A stretch of 64,000 bases of DNA from an uncultured Porphyromonadaceae bacterium (GCA_900550395.1 URSD01000002.1:1-64000); one strand, 5' to 3'. Shown: positions 24,834 through 35,002, numbered from the stretch's first letter. Notes: a model not told the origin generated them from the sequence alone. Numbers and translations: made by a program.

Positions 24834-26453
24834 CTATTGCTTGCCTTCAATTACCGCGGCTCCCGAGCGAATCCGGCGTATGGCCTCGTTCACCATAGAG
24901 TCGTCGGTATTGTCAATCTCATAGAAAGCGCGTACGCCCAGAATATCGCGGGCGATGAGCGCCTTCAGTTGTCTAACAATCAGACGACGCGAATTGTTGA
25001 GGTAGTAATAGCGCAGACGCACGCCGTTCTGCCGCACATAGGATGCGAAAGCCGACATAAGCACAGCATCGGACGGCAGCTTAGCAAGCAGTTCGGCTGT
25101 GTTTTTCGCCTGAGAGAGGTCGGCACGGTTGAGATCGGCGTACTCGAAAGCAAAGCGGTTAAGCAGATTGGCATTGGCAAGTTCTATATAGAACTTGTTG
25201 ATGCCGGAAGTGTCGGACGGCACGAATACATCAGGCATGATGCCTCCGCCACCGTACACCTTACGGCCGCCCACCGTCGTAAACACCTCGCCGCTGCGGA
25301 AATCAGCGCTGTCGGCCACGAAGTTTTCGCCGTGATTGTACCGTTCCAGAATCTCAGCCTCATAGCTTTCGTTGTCGCCACGAAGGAAAGACTTCTGTAT
25401 GCAACGGCCCGAGGGAGTATAATATCGCTGGACGGTAAGACGGAGCTCGCTGCTGTCTGGCAGCTCGAAAGAACGCTGAACGAGTCCCTTGCCGAAAGAA
25501 CGCCGACCCACTACCAGACCGCGGTCATTATCCTGAATGGCGCCTGAGAAAATCTCGCTGCTGCTGGCCGTAAACTCATCGATAAGCACTACCAGAGGCA
25601 CATCGGCAAAATTGCCGGTACCGTCGCTGAGCACCACTGAATTCTCCCGTTCGCGGCGTCCTTTGGTAGCCACAATCATGCTTCCCTCGGGCAGGAATTC
25701 GTTTACCATCATTATGGCAGGGTCCATGTAACCTCCGGTATTGCCGCGCAGGTCGATAATAAAGCTTTTGGCTCCGTCGCGGTGCAGGGCGTACAGATTC
25801 TGAAGGAACTCCGGATATGTGTTCCGTCCGAAACTGTTGACCTTGATATAGCCTATGTCGCCGTCGGTAATATATGCCGCGTCGATGCTCTCGATAGGCA
25901 CAGAGTTGCGGACAATCTTGAACTTAAGCGGCTTGTCGATGCCATGCCGCACTACGGTCACATCCACCACAGAGCCCTGAGGTCCGCGCAGCAGCGAACG
26001 CACCCGGTCGGTGGTGATGTCGCTTCCGACAAGCGTTGTGTCGCCGGCTGCGACAATACGGTCGCCGGGACGCAGTCCCACACGCTCTGACGGACCGCCG
26101 GATATTACCTCGACCACGCACACCGAGTCGGCAATCTGCTGGAACTGTATGCCAATGCCACTGAACGAGCCGTCCAGTTTCTGATTTGCCTCGGCTCGCT
26201 CTGCTGCCGAAAGGTAAACCGAATGCGGATCAAGATTCTTCATCAGCAGCGGTATGGTACTCTCCACCACGCTGTCCATATCTATTTCGTCCACGTATTC
26301 ATCGCCGATAAGGTCGAACACACGGGCGAGTTTGCGCTGCGACTCGGTGGCCGAATCGCCGTCGGCCAGGCAATACCCCAGCCACATGCCTGCAGCGAGT
26401 ATCACTGCCGCAACGAGGGGCAGAAAACGGCCGTTAATTTTTTTATCTGACAT
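24834..26453 (-). CDS. S41 family C-terminal processing peptidase (CtpA-like)
   Basis: A 539-residue periplasmic serine protease. An N-terminal signal or anchor helix is followed by a helical region, a PDZ domain (about 85-165: GIGIQFQQIADSVCVVEV, PGDRIVAAGD), and the S41 catalytic core: DLRGNTGGYMDPAI, EFTASSSEIFSGAIQDN with the catalytic Ser, and GRRSFGKGLVQ with the Lys. The C-terminal 130 residues extend beyond the core. The ATG at 26453 is 2 nt after the dCMP deaminase stop. Typical roles are tail-specific proteolysis in the envelope. Confidence 0.93.
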   Translation of the reverse strand: MSDKKINGRFLPLVAAVILAAGMWLGYCLADGDSATESQRKLARVFDLIGDEYVDEIDMDSVVESTIPLLMKNLDPHSVYLSAAERAEANQKLDGSFSGIGIQFQQIADSVCVVEVISGGPSERVGLRPGDRIVAAGDTTLVGSDITTDRVRSLLRGPQGSVVDVTVVRHGIDKPLKFKIVRNSVPIESIDAAYITDGDIGYIKVNSFGRNTYPEFLQNLYALHRDGAKSFIIDLRGNTGGYMDPAIMMVNEFLPEGSMIVATKGRRERENSVVLSDGTGNFADVPLVVLIDEFTASSSEIFSGAIQDNDRGLVVGRRSFGKGLVQRSFELPDSSELRLTVQRYYTPSGRCIQKSFLRGDNESYEAEILERYNHGENFVADSADFRSGEVFTTVGGRKVYGGGGIMPDVFVPSDTSGINKFYIELANANLLNRFAFEYADLNRADLSQAKNTAELLAKLPSDAVLMSAFASYVRQNGVRLRYYYLNNSRRLIVRQLKALIARDILGVRAFYEIDNTDDSMVNEAIRRIRSGAAVIEGKQ

Positions 26454-26455
26454 TT

Positions 26456-26893
26456 TCAATCAAGAATTTCCGGAATATGCACGCACTCCACGCCGGAATG
26501 CCGCAACAGGTCGATGCCGTCGGATATACGGTAGAGTTCATTGTATACCACGCGACGAATACCGGCCTGTATTATCAGTTTGGCGCACTCCATGCATGGC
26601 GACGCCGTAACGTACAGAGTGGAGCCGTCGCTGCTGTTGTTGCTGCGTGCCACTTTTGTTATCGCATTGGCCTCAGCATGCAGGACATATGGCTTAGTAT
26701 GGCCGCTGTCATCCTCGCACACATTCTCGAAGCCTATGGGAGTGCCGTTGTAGCCGTCGGAGATTATCATCCTGTTCTTCACAATAAGGGCTCCCACCTT
26801 GCGCCTTACACAATAGGAGTTCTCGGCCCATATCGCGGCCATGCGCAGGTAGCGACAGTCGAGCAGCAGCTGTTTGTCCACGGTGTCTGTCAT
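26456..26893 (-). CDS. dCMP deaminase family protein
   Basis: A 145-residue zinc deaminase converting dCMP to dUMP for dTMP synthesis. Zinc and catalytic residues are evident: His72 and Glu74 in HAEANAI, and Cys100 and Cys103 in PCMEC. DGYNGTP and the RRKVGALIV strand match the deoxycytidylate deaminase/ComEB group. It is the first gene of a three-gene operon with a perfect promoter upstream. Confidence 0.92.
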   Translation of the reverse strand: MTDTVDKQLLLDCRYLRMAAIWAENSYCVRRKVGALIVKNRMIISDGYNGTPIGFENVCEDDSGHTKPYVLHAEANAITKVARSNNSSDGSTLYVTASPCMECAKLIIQAGIRRVVYNELYRISDGIDLLRHSGVECVHIPEILD

Positions 26894-26911
26894 CTTTCAA
26901 TAATAAGTTTA

Positions 26912-26942
26912 CAAAGTTAATGATAATTTGCAGAACAGCAAA
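26912..26942 (-). promoter_or_regulatory. Consensus promoter of the dCMP deaminase operon
   Basis: Minus strand: TTTG (26939-26942), 19 bp, TAACTTTG (26912-26919); predicted leader about 15 nt. The -33 box is only a few bases past the feoAB stop. Confidence 0.82.
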
Positions 26943-26945
26943 ATT

Positions 26946-29297
26946 CTACATAATCAACAACGAGACACGATACACGAGAAAAGCAACAACCCACGCCACC
27001 GCGGTGTTGTATGCCATGCTGAACAGTCCCCAGCGCCACGACCCGCTTTCTCGTGAAATGGCGGTAACTGTGGCGATACACGGGCAATAGAGCAGGATAA
27101 ACACCATGAACGCCAAAGCCGACGCGGGCGTAAAATCGGGATGACCGGTAGCAGGATTGACAACTTCAAGACGTTCGCCGAGCTTCCCGGGTGCCGAAGC
27201 CTCGTCGCCGGTGTAAAGCACCCCGAGTGTCGACACAACTATCTCCTTTGCCGGCACACCGGCCACTGCGGCCACAGTGCTGCGCCATGTGAATCCGACA
27301 GGCTCCATCACAGGGTTGACAGCCTTTCCAATGCTCTCCAGATAGCTGTCGCCGGCTCTTTCTTCTTTGTTGCCCAGCGGGAAATAGTTCAGAGCCCATA
27401 CAACGATGCTGGCAACAAGAATGATACCACCCATCTTTCGCAGATATTCCTTGCCCTTGGCCCATGTGTGCAGCAGACTGCTGCGCAGAGTAGGAACACG
27501 GTACGGAGGCAACTCCATCACAAAAGGTGTCTCTTCCTTGCGGAAAAGCGTACGGCGCAGCAACCTCGCCGTTACCACAGCCATAAGAATACCGGCCATA
27601 TACAGGCCGAAGAACACGAGAGCCGCATGCGCCGAGAAGAAAGTACCTATCAGAAGCACATATATGGGTACTCGGGCCGAGCACGACATGAAAGGATTGA
27701 TAAGAATCGTGATCAGACGGCTTGAACGGCTTTCAATAGCACGCGTCGCCATGATAGCGGGCACATTGCAGCCGAATCCCATCACAAGAGGGATAAAAGA
27801 CTTGCCGTGCAGGCCTATATGATGCATCACCTTGTCCATGATGAAGGCCGCACGCGCCATATAGCCGGAATCCTCCATGAATGAGATGCAGAAGTAAAGG
27901 ATAAGGATATTCGGCAGGAACACGATTACACCCCCTACTCCGCCAATGATGCCGTCGGCTATCATATCCTTCAGGGGGCCGGGAGGCATCACGCCGTTAA
28001 CGAACCCGCTGAGAGCGTTCACGCCGCTTTCAATCCAGTCCATGGGATACTGTCCCAGCACGAACGTAGCCCAGAATATGAGGAACATAATGACGAAGAA
28101 TATCGGCAGGCCAACAAGGCGGTTCGTGACTATACTGTCGATAATGCGGGTGTTCTCGCGCGAGTCTACTCGTCCTTCGTTCATCGTTTCTGTCAGGGCG
28201 CCGGCTATAAAACCATATTTGGCAGCTGCGATCTCCTGACTTATGTCATCTACTCCGTGCGTCGCAAGCTCAGCCCGCAAAGAGTCGCGCAGCTCAAATA
28301 TATTGCCACAATGGTCGCATCGCTCTATGTTCTGTTCGGCCTCACGGTCGCCCTCAAGAAGTTTGATTGCCAGATAGCGCGGAGAGAAACGTCGCTCGAG
28401 AGTCCCTTCGCTCTTAAGCGCGTCAATCAGTTTACGCACAGCGCTCTCTATATCGTGCCCAAGACTCACGTGGACATGTCGCACCATAGGCTGGCAATCG
28501 TTATATACTTCTATGACGGTATCAAGTAACCGGTCAACACCCTCGCCGTCGCGTGCCACCACAGGCACCATAGGCACACCGATCATGCCTCCGAGCATCG
28601 AGTAGTCAAGATTGCCTCCGGAAGCCCTCAGCTCATCGTACATGTTAAGGGCTATTACCATACGCCGGTCCATGTCGATAAGTTCTGTGCTGAGATACAG
28701 ATTGCGCTCGAGATTGGTGCTGTCAACCACATTTACTATAACGTCAGGCGTGTAGTCATGCAGGTAACGGCGCACATACAGTTCCTCGGGTGAGTATGTG
28801 GAAAGCGAATATGTGCCGGGCAGATCCACGATATTCAGTGTATAGCCCTTGTACTCGAAGATGCGTTGCTTGGCGTCGACCGTCACCCCGGAATAGTTGC
28901 CGGTATGCTCTGTGGCGCCGGATACACGGTTGAAGAGTGTTGTCTTTCCGCAGTTAGGATTGCCTATCAGCGCCACATTGATGACATGGTGTTCTGCATG
29001 TACTATATTTTCGGCTTCCTCGCGTACTTCGACTGTACCCTGCCCGCGCAGACGTATCACCTGCTCCGGATCGTCTACCTTCACGACCTCAATCATATGA
29101 GCTTCCGAAGTACGCAGGCTCACCTCATAATTCATTATGCCGTATTTTATAGGGTCGCGCAGCGGCGCGTGCAGAATCACGTGCACAGGACGTCCCTTGA
29201 CAAATCCCATTTCCATCACACGCTTTCGGAAAGCGCCGTGGCCGAGTATCTTCACGACCACCCCGGTCTCGCCGGTCTTCAGTTCAGATAATCTCAT
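26946..29297 (-). CDS. feoB: Fused ferrous iron transporter FeoAB
   Basis: A 783-residue inner-membrane Fe(II) importer with FeoA fused to FeoB, as is usual in Bacteroidetes. FeoA spans about 1-75; the G domain begins with GNPNCGKTT (112-120), followed by the G2 loop, DLPGTY (158-163) and NMYDELR; then a guanine-dissociation-inhibitor-like helical region and about eight to ten membrane helices with paired Gate motifs (GFGCNVPAIMATR). A CDHCGN cysteine pair sits before the membrane part. Its start overlaps the stop of the polytopic protein gene (ATGA), so it is coupled to the SGNH/MBOAT string. No separate Fur box was identified. Confidence 0.96.
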   Translation of the reverse strand: MRLSELKTGETGVVVKILGHGAFRKRVMEMGFVKGRPVHVILHAPLRDPIKYGIMNYEVSLRTSEAHMIEVVKVDDPEQVIRLRGQGTVEVREEAENIVHAEHHVINVALIGNPNCGKTTLFNRVSGATEHTGNYSGVTVDAKQRIFEYKGYTLNIVDLPGTYSLSTYSPEELYVRRYLHDYTPDVIVNVVDSTNLERNLYLSTELIDMDRRMVIALNMYDELRASGGNLDYSMLGGMIGVPMVPVVARDGEGVDRLLDTVIEVYNDCQPMVRHVHVSLGHDIESAVRKLIDALKSEGTLERRFSPRYLAIKLLEGDREAEQNIERCDHCGNIFELRDSLRAELATHGVDDISQEIAAAKYGFIAGALTETMNEGRVDSRENTRIIDSIVTNRLVGLPIFFVIMFLIFWATFVLGQYPMDWIESGVNALSGFVNGVMPPGPLKDMIADGIIGGVGGVIVFLPNILILYFCISFMEDSGYMARAAFIMDKVMHHIGLHGKSFIPLVMGFGCNVPAIMATRAIESRSSRLITILINPFMSCSARVPIYVLLIGTFFSAHAALVFFGLYMAGILMAVVTARLLRRTLFRKEETPFVMELPPYRVPTLRSSLLHTWAKGKEYLRKMGGIILVASIVVWALNYFPLGNKEERAGDSYLESIGKAVNPVMEPVGFTWRSTVAAVAGVPAKEIVVSTLGVLYTGDEASAPGKLGERLEVVNPATGHPDFTPASALAFMVFILLYCPCIATVTAISRESGSWRWGLFSMAYNTAVAWVVAFLVYRVSLLIM

Positions 29298-30838
29298 TGT
29301 TTATGTCGAACTTTTTTCACAGAGTCAATTTTGTCGCGGAGCCAATCGTCCATCTCGATATTATCGGGTATAGGACGAAGCATACTTGCAAACGAGGAGC
29401 TGTTATGATGCCACCAGCCCCTCGGCACACCGTCGGAGTCTGTGAATGGTGTTACAAAGTAATCTTCCTTCTTGTAAGTGCGGCCCTCTCTTGAAACGGG
29501 CACACGGACAAAAGAAGGTTTTTCGGATACGCAGGGACCAATCAGCATGCCTTCGTATTCCATAAAACCGTCGTTAACAGTGCGAGCCTCAGTAGCCTTA
29601 AAATCACGCAAGGCCTTCGGCAGCACAATTGCCACAGGCGCACCCTCATTCCAGAATTTTGAGAAAAGAGTCATGCTCCTGTAGTGGGAGAAATAATCGT
29701 AATATGGTTTCTGCATGGCAAGTACGGGGGCATGCTCCCGCAGAGTAAAGTCCGCATAAATCGGCATTGACGGTGCTTGCCTGTATTGCCTTACCACATC
29801 ATCATACACCCGTTTCTCCTGCCAGGCCATACGGTCAACCACTATCAGATGCACACATGCAAATGCATACAGAGCAGCTACCACCCATCCGAGTCGACCT
29901 GCATAGGGTACAAGGCAACGGCAAAGACCACAGATGGAAGCAAGGACAGATGCCCACCCGACGCGTGGTCCCATCTGACTGAACCACATCAGCAGCATGC
30001 CACTCAAAGCTATTAGTGCAAGCGCCGCGTCAACTCGGTCCAATCCACGCGAGTGCCTGAGAATGCTTCTGAAAATCAATACCGACAAATAGGCCAGCGC
30101 AGGCAGGCAGAACACAAGCACTATCGACGAACGTGTGGCAAAAGGATGCCATCCGGAACTGCGGTATGACTGCATGCCCGGAGCGAGATATAAGAATGCG
30201 AGACCCACTGTCAGCAGCGCCAGCGCTACATAACATCTTTTGCTACGCATTGACGGAAAAGCCACAATCAAGAGCACGGTGGCGAGCCACGCCGGGAAGC
30301 CGCAACTCTCGTTCATGAATCCAAGAATTAGAGCAGACATCGCCAGTGCTTTTTCAAATCTGCCACCTCCTGTCAGCAGATACAGATACACAACCATCAC
30401 GGCGCCGGTCCACAGATAGTTGAGCTGGAAATCGAACAGATACATCTGGTCAACCCACGGCATCAGGAACACGAATAAAGCGCCGAAAAGCATGGCTATG
30501 ACGAAAGAGCTTTGCGCGCCGACAAGTCGTAGTGAATAGTACATCGTTATCCAACAAGCCAATCCGGACAACACTCCGCATATCCATTGCGGCAGAAATT
30601 GTAGTCCAATCATAAGAATATTGGCAAGACGCGGACTGTTCTCTAAATATAGATAACGGATATGGTCGAGCACTGCCGACATATCGAACGCACCGCCCTC
30701 GACAAAATATTCACGGTACGGCATACGGTACAGTAAGTCATCACCAAGCCAAGGCATAAGCGCAAAGCCTATAGCTAACAGCGCTGCAAGTGTTCCTGTC
30801 GCGCAACTGACTGAATATTTTGCCGCTTCCCGGTTCAT
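29294..30838 (-). CDS. Polytopic membrane protein (DUF6056-like)
   Basis: A 514-residue protein with about ten hydrophobic segments in residues 10-330 and a soluble C-terminal domain of about 170 residues. It resembles DUF6056/GT-C-like glucosyltransferase membrane proteins: an acidic pair after the first helix (MPWLGDDLLYRMPYREYF) is where GT-C enzymes carry catalytic Asp residues. It may hand a lipid-linked sugar to a surface glycan, but no activity can be claimed. The ATG at 30838 lies 1 nt after the MBOAT stop. The gene links the acyltransferase cassette to feoAB. Confidence 0.7.
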   Translation of the reverse strand: MNREAAKYSVSCATGTLAALLAIGFALMPWLGDDLLYRMPYREYFVEGGAFDMSAVLDHIRYLYLENSPRLANILMIGLQFLPQWICGVLSGLACWITMYYSLRLVGAQSSFVIAMLFGALFVFLMPWVDQMYLFDFQLNYLWTGAVMVVYLYLLTGGGRFEKALAMSALILGFMNESCGFPAWLATVLLIVAFPSMRSKRCYVALALLTVGLAFLYLAPGMQSYRSSGWHPFATRSSIVLVFCLPALAYLSVLIFRSILRHSRGLDRVDAALALIALSGMLLMWFSQMGPRVGWASVLASICGLCRCLVPYAGRLGWVVAALYAFACVHLIVVDRMAWQEKRVYDDVVRQYRQAPSMPIYADFTLREHAPVLAMQKPYYDYFSHYRSMTLFSKFWNEGAPVAIVLPKALRDFKATEARTVNDGFMEYEGMLIGPCVSEKPSFVRVPVSREGRTYKKEDYFVTPFTDSDGVPRGWWHHNSSSFASMLRPIPDNIEMDDWLRDKIDSVKKVRHKQ

Positions 30839-30839
30839 G

Positions 30840-32333
30840 TCAATATTGCAGATATATAAACGGCACAAGGTCGGTCTGCCTGGTCTGAATCACCAGGAAA
30901 AGAATTATGCTGAGAAGCACCGCCTGTGCAATCAAAGGCATTGAGGCGTAGGCCCTGGTGGCTCCCGTCGTCCACGTACGAGGTGTGAAGTGCATGATAT
31001 AACCTGCCGCTATGGCTGCTACAATCATCACGTAAGCCTCGACGAACTGCGGGGCGACGGCCGGACGGAAATCAGTGAATATCTGTGTCGCCATTTCGCC
31101 GAGCGCCTCCGGACCCGAAGCTCGGAAGAATGCAAAGCCTATGACAACAAGAGTAAAAGTGATAGTAATGTTCACGGCACGCAGCAACATGGTGCCGCGC
31201 AGAATTTCGGGCGCGCGCCACACCTTGCTGAGTGTCTTATGTCCGACGAGCAGGGCGCCGTGGTAGCCGCCCCACAGCAGGTACATCCACGATGCACCAT
31301 GCCAAAGGCCGCCTATCAGCATCGTAGCCATCAGGTTAAGGTGCTGGCGATGACGTCCGCGACGGTTGCCGCCCAAGGGGATGTATATGTAGTCACGCAG
31401 CCATGTACTCAGCGATATGTGCCAGCGTCGCCAGAACTCCGTGGGATTCTGCGACTTGAACGGAGCGTCGAAATTGGGCTTGAAACGGAACCCGAGAAGC
31501 AGGGCCAGGCCGATTGCCATATCACTGTAGCCGCTGAAATCGCAATATAGCTGCAAGGTGAACCCTATGCATCCCATCAGGTTCTCGAAGCCGGAGTAAA
31601 GCGACGGATTGTCGAAAATGCGGTCGACAAAATTGCCGCTGATATAATCGGCTATTATCACTTTCTTTACAAGGCCCATCATGATGAGGAAAAGCGCCTC
31701 ACTAACCATCGCATCTGTAGCCTCCTTGTTCTCGCGCACCTGCGGCAGCATATCTTTGGCGCGAACTACGGGACCGGCCAGTAGCGGCGGGAAGAATGTG
31801 AGATAAAACGTATAGTCCAGCAGATTGCGGCAAGGCGTCATGTGGCCTCTGTATATGTCGACAAGATAGCTTATCGAACGGAAAGTGAAGAACGATATGC
31901 CGGCCGGGAGAATAATATCGAGAGCATCGAACCGTGTACCGGTTATGCCGGCGAATGTGTCGAGCAACAGATTGAAATATTTGAAATACACAAGCATGCC
32001 GACATTGACGCAAACATTCAGAGCCACAATGCTGCGTCGCAGCCAATTTGCCTTCACACTCCCGAGCCAAAGCCCGAGCAGATAGTCGGACAAGCATACA
32101 CCGAGCAAAATAAAGCAACATTCGGCACTCGACTTATAGTAGAAATAAAGCGAGAACAATATTACGAACACCTTGCGCAGCGTTGTTGCGTGGCGCAACA
32201 GCCGATAGATGCCGAGGAAAACCACGAACAGTATCAGGAACAGTCCGGTGTTGAAGAGCAGCGGATTGCGGGGGTCGTATAATAAGAGCCGTTGTAGCGA
32301 CTCGATATTTATGTTATCTGACAGATTCAGCAT
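30840..32333 (-). CDS. MBOAT family O-acyltransferase (AlgI-like)
   Basis: A 497-residue membrane-bound O-acyltransferase with about eleven helices. The family core is plain: LPAGISFFTFRSISYLVD, FFPPLLAGPVVR, DFSGYSDMAIGLALLLGF, NPTEFWRRWHISLSTWLRDYIY split over adjacent motifs, and the catalytic His in GGLWHGASW. AlgI, DltB and PatA proteins of this type move acyl groups across the membrane to a periplasmic partner. Here two SGNH enzymes are encoded directly upstream and overlap it, an arrangement expected for a glycan O-acetylation system. Confidence 0.93.
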   Translation of the reverse strand: MLNLSDNINIESLQRLLLYDPRNPLLFNTGLFLILFVVFLGIYRLLRHATTLRKVFVILFSLYFYYKSSAECCFILLGVCLSDYLLGLWLGSVKANWLRRSIVALNVCVNVGMLVYFKYFNLLLDTFAGITGTRFDALDIILPAGISFFTFRSISYLVDIYRGHMTPCRNLLDYTFYLTFFPPLLAGPVVRAKDMLPQVRENKEATDAMVSEALFLIMMGLVKKVIIADYISGNFVDRIFDNPSLYSGFENLMGCIGFTLQLYCDFSGYSDMAIGLALLLGFRFKPNFDAPFKSQNPTEFWRRWHISLSTWLRDYIYIPLGGNRRGRHRQHLNLMATMLIGGLWHGASWMYLLWGGYHGALLVGHKTLSKVWRAPEILRGTMLLRAVNITITFTLVVIGFAFFRASGPEALGEMATQIFTDFRPAVAPQFVEAYVMIVAAIAAGYIMHFTPRTWTTGATRAYASMPLIAQAVLLSIILFLVIQTRQTDLVPFIYLQY

Positions 32334-33606
32334 CGTCGGGATTGTTTTCAGATGTTTTTTTCAAAAGCTCACGCATGAGGGCATCGGCAAACATGTCGCC
32401 CTGAAGATGGTAGCCGTCCCATGTGAGATGTATACGGTCCTTGTTCATGAGACCATGCGTCAGCCACCGGGCAGCAGAACCCTCTCCACCGCTGATTTCG
32501 TACCAGTCCCAAACGGCGATGTGATGCTCGGCTGCGTAACCAAGTATGACTTCGCGCACACGTTCGATATTCGGATTGACCGCATACGACGACACGCGGC
32601 GACGCCTGCGTCCTTTGTGTCGGCGAGTATAGGTATAACGGCGTCGATAGCATTCCTGAGGAGTGGTGAGCAGAAACACTGCCCCGGGATTATGCTTGCG
32701 CAGTTCCTCAATCAAAGAGGCAATATTGCCACGAATCTCAGTTTCGTCAAAGCGCCCGAATGCCTCATTGGTGCCAAGGCTGATTATTATAAGGGAAGGA
32801 CGTAGCCGCGCCACAGATTCGCCAAAGCCCTGTATCGAGGAATATGCGGAAAAGGTGGCACCGTTGTTACCGATAGCACTGTACTCAACGCCGTAGTCGC
32901 CCCGGATAAGCTCAAGCGCACACACCGAAGTGCCTGACGGCACACGCAAATGCAGAGTCGCCTCAGTGACCGCACGCGTCAGGAGTACTTCTGTCACATT
33001 GCTTACCGGCGATATATAAGCCACCATCAGGCCGCCGTCAACACTGGTCGGCTCCACTTCGGCATCGCCGACGCTATGTATCCTGAGGCGGTCGAAGGGC
33101 TGACGGGCCGAAACCATAAGACTGAACCGTTCGCCTGCCGGAGCAACAGCCACACCTGTCATACCCATACCTGCATTCCACGGCTTTTTCATAAGGCGCG
33201 ATGACGTCAGGCGAGTCTCGGACCGCAGACTGTAATCCGATGGAGAGTTAGTGCCGGCAAGCCGTAAGGGACTTACAAGACCGCGTCCTGCCGATCCGAA
33301 ACGCGACTGCATAGCATTCCTGACACGCGAAGTATTACCCTCTGACTGCACGTGGCTGTCGCCGATGTGAACTATGCTTACTATCTGACTGTCTGCCGCT
33401 TCAAACTGACGTCGCAACATGCTCCAGTCAGCGTCGTTGAGCTGAATGCCATTGCATGCGGCCTTCACAAACGGATATGCTGATACATTTACAACTGAGC
33501 GCACCGTTTCCTCTCCAAGCTCGGGATTGAGCCTGAGTTCGGTCTGTTGTGCCGCCTGCGGAAGCGCCACAGACATAACCAGTAACAGCAAGAAACTTCT
33601 AATCAT
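32314..33606 (-). CDS. SGNH/GDSL hydrolase-fold protein, second of a pair
   Basis: A 430-residue secreted SGNH protein. A signal peptide (about 1-20) precedes a jelly-roll-like N-terminal region; block I is IGDSHVQSE with Ser84, block III is LGTNEAFG, and block V is DRIHLTWDGYHL with Asp and His of the triad. A run of basic residues (RRHKGRRRRR, near 325) is unusual. Members of this class act as acetyltransferases or esterases on glycans beside MBOAT proteins. It overlaps its upstream SGNH neighbour by 8 nt and the MBOAT gene by 20 nt. Confidence 0.87.
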   Translation of the reverse strand: MIRSFLLLLVMSVALPQAAQQTELRLNPELGEETVRSVVNVSAYPFVKAACNGIQLNDADWSMLRRQFEAADSQIVSIVHIGDSHVQSEGNTSRVRNAMQSRFGSAGRGLVSPLRLAGTNSPSDYSLRSETRLTSSRLMKKPWNAGMGMTGVAVAPAGERFSLMVSARQPFDRLRIHSVGDAEVEPTSVDGGLMVAYISPVSNVTEVLLTRAVTEATLHLRVPSGTSVCALELIRGDYGVEYSAIGNNGATFSAYSSIQGFGESVARLRPSLIIISLGTNEAFGRFDETEIRGNIASLIEELRKHNPGAVFLLTTPQECYRRRYTYTRRHKGRRRRRVSSYAVNPNIERVREVILGYAAEHHIAVWDWYEISGGEGSAARWLTHGLMNKDRIHLTWDGYHLQGDMFADALMRELLKKTSENNPDDAESVR

Positions 33607-35002
33607 CTATCAGATGCAATAGCGATTCACAGAAAATCCCGGACATCTCCTTGCCACCCTTATAATTCAGATGAACATAATCGGCATTAACAAGCCCGCG
33701 GTCACGCCAGTCCACAATGGAGTTTACACCGCCCATAGCCTCGCGCGTATCCCAGAACATCACGCCGGCTGCCCGCGCCGCACGTCGCTGTGCGTCCACC
33801 ATAGCTGTGACAGTCGGAAGCGAGGCTACGTCCGTACCCTGCTTCTGTCCGCGGTCGCCTACCCCGAGCATGATTATCACGGCAGAAGGATAACAGGCCT
33901 TCAGACGGAGCACTACATTCTTCATAATATTGCTGTAGGCTGTATAGTCAGTCTGTTCAGACGACAGCGCATTCATCCCGTATTCCACTACAATGAGATT
34001 ATAGTCAACCCATCTGGCTATGCCGCGTGCAGTGGATATACCGAGCGAACGGTGCGAGATACCGCTGTAGCCGCGCAGGCTCATGCAGTCGAACGACATA
34101 CCCGCCGGCGAATCGAGCCATACGCCGAACACGACGAGGCCGGGAACATCGCAACGCACATCGAAGCGCGATGTCGAGCCGTTTACTTCTATACACTGAG
34201 GCTCCGGGGATGCCACGACGGCATGCTCAGTCCACTCCGTTCCGTCACGGCTCGTGCTTATACTGCCGTCGGCAGGAGCTAAAAAGACTATACGCGAACG
34301 GTCCCATGCGGCTGTGAATTTACCGCCTTTCTCACCTTTGTAGGAAACCTTGGCTCCGACATCGGCGCGGAAATATTCTCCCGGCAGGGTGTGAAGACTG
34401 TCAAGTCGGTCATGACGTATATCACATGCCTTGAATCCGGAACCGGACATGCGCACGGTGCGCCTGAAACCGCTGATTGCAGAATAAGCAGGAACATAGC
34501 CAACACCGGCGCCTCCGAAACGTTCGCGCAGCCTCTCACGTATGCACCCTGCGAATATGTCGCCCTCGATGTAGCTGTCGCCGATCATGGCGCAACGCAG
34601 GCGTCCCGAGGCAGCATACTCGCGCAAGCGGGCCGTTGCCTCGCCGTTGCTGTAATCCTCAATCACCATACGACCGTCCACGCGTGGATTGAAATATGGG
34701 ACAGGAGAAGTCGCGGCCACAGCACACGCAGCGCTGTCGGCTGGAGCTTTTACAGCAGCCGTCGAGTCAGCAGTTTCTTTTTCAGCAGCTTCCAGAGCCT
34801 CAGCCAAAGCCGGATCAATTATTTCCGAGGTGGCGACAGCTTCCGGATGCTTGCCGGACAGCTCCGAGAACAGATCGAAATTCTTAAAGCGATTGCCGGT
34901 CAGCTCGCCCCAAGGGAGCAGCGACAGCAAGCCCAAAATGCAAAGAGCGCCAAGCACGATACTCAGAGGGCTGCCCTCGCGGCTATCTTTATCATTATTC
35001 AT
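33599..35002 (-). CDS. SGNH/GDSL hydrolase-fold protein, first of a pair
   Basis: A 467-residue protein with one N-terminal membrane helix (about 13-31), an Ala/Glu-rich linker (about 55-100) and an SGNH domain: block I MIGDSYIEGD with Ser143, block III EYGMNAL, and block V DYVHLNYKGG. A signal-anchor places the domain in the periplasm. Between blocks I and III lies a beta-rich insertion of about 130 residues. The start ATG overlaps the isochorismate synthase stop (ATGA). Probably works with the MBOAT protein downstream. Confidence 0.86.
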   Translation of the reverse strand: MNNDKDSREGSPLSIVLGALCILGLLSLLPWGELTGNRFKNFDLFSELSGKHPEAVATSEIIDPALAEALEAAEKETADSTAAVKAPADSAACAVAATSPVPYFNPRVDGRMVIEDYSNGEATARLREYAASGRLRCAMIGDSYIEGDIFAGCIRERLRERFGGAGVGYVPAYSAISGFRRTVRMSGSGFKACDIRHDRLDSLHTLPGEYFRADVGAKVSYKGEKGGKFTAAWDRSRIVFLAPADGSISTSRDGTEWTEHAVVASPEPQCIEVNGSTSRFDVRCDVPGLVVFGVWLDSPAGMSFDCMSLRGYSGISHRSLGISTARGIARWVDYNLIVVEYGMNALSSEQTDYTAYSNIMKNVVLRLKACYPSAVIIMLGVGDRGQKQGTDVASLPTVTAMVDAQRRAARAAGVMFWDTREAMGGVNSIVDWRDRGLVNADYVHLNYKGGKEMSGIFCESLLHLIDD

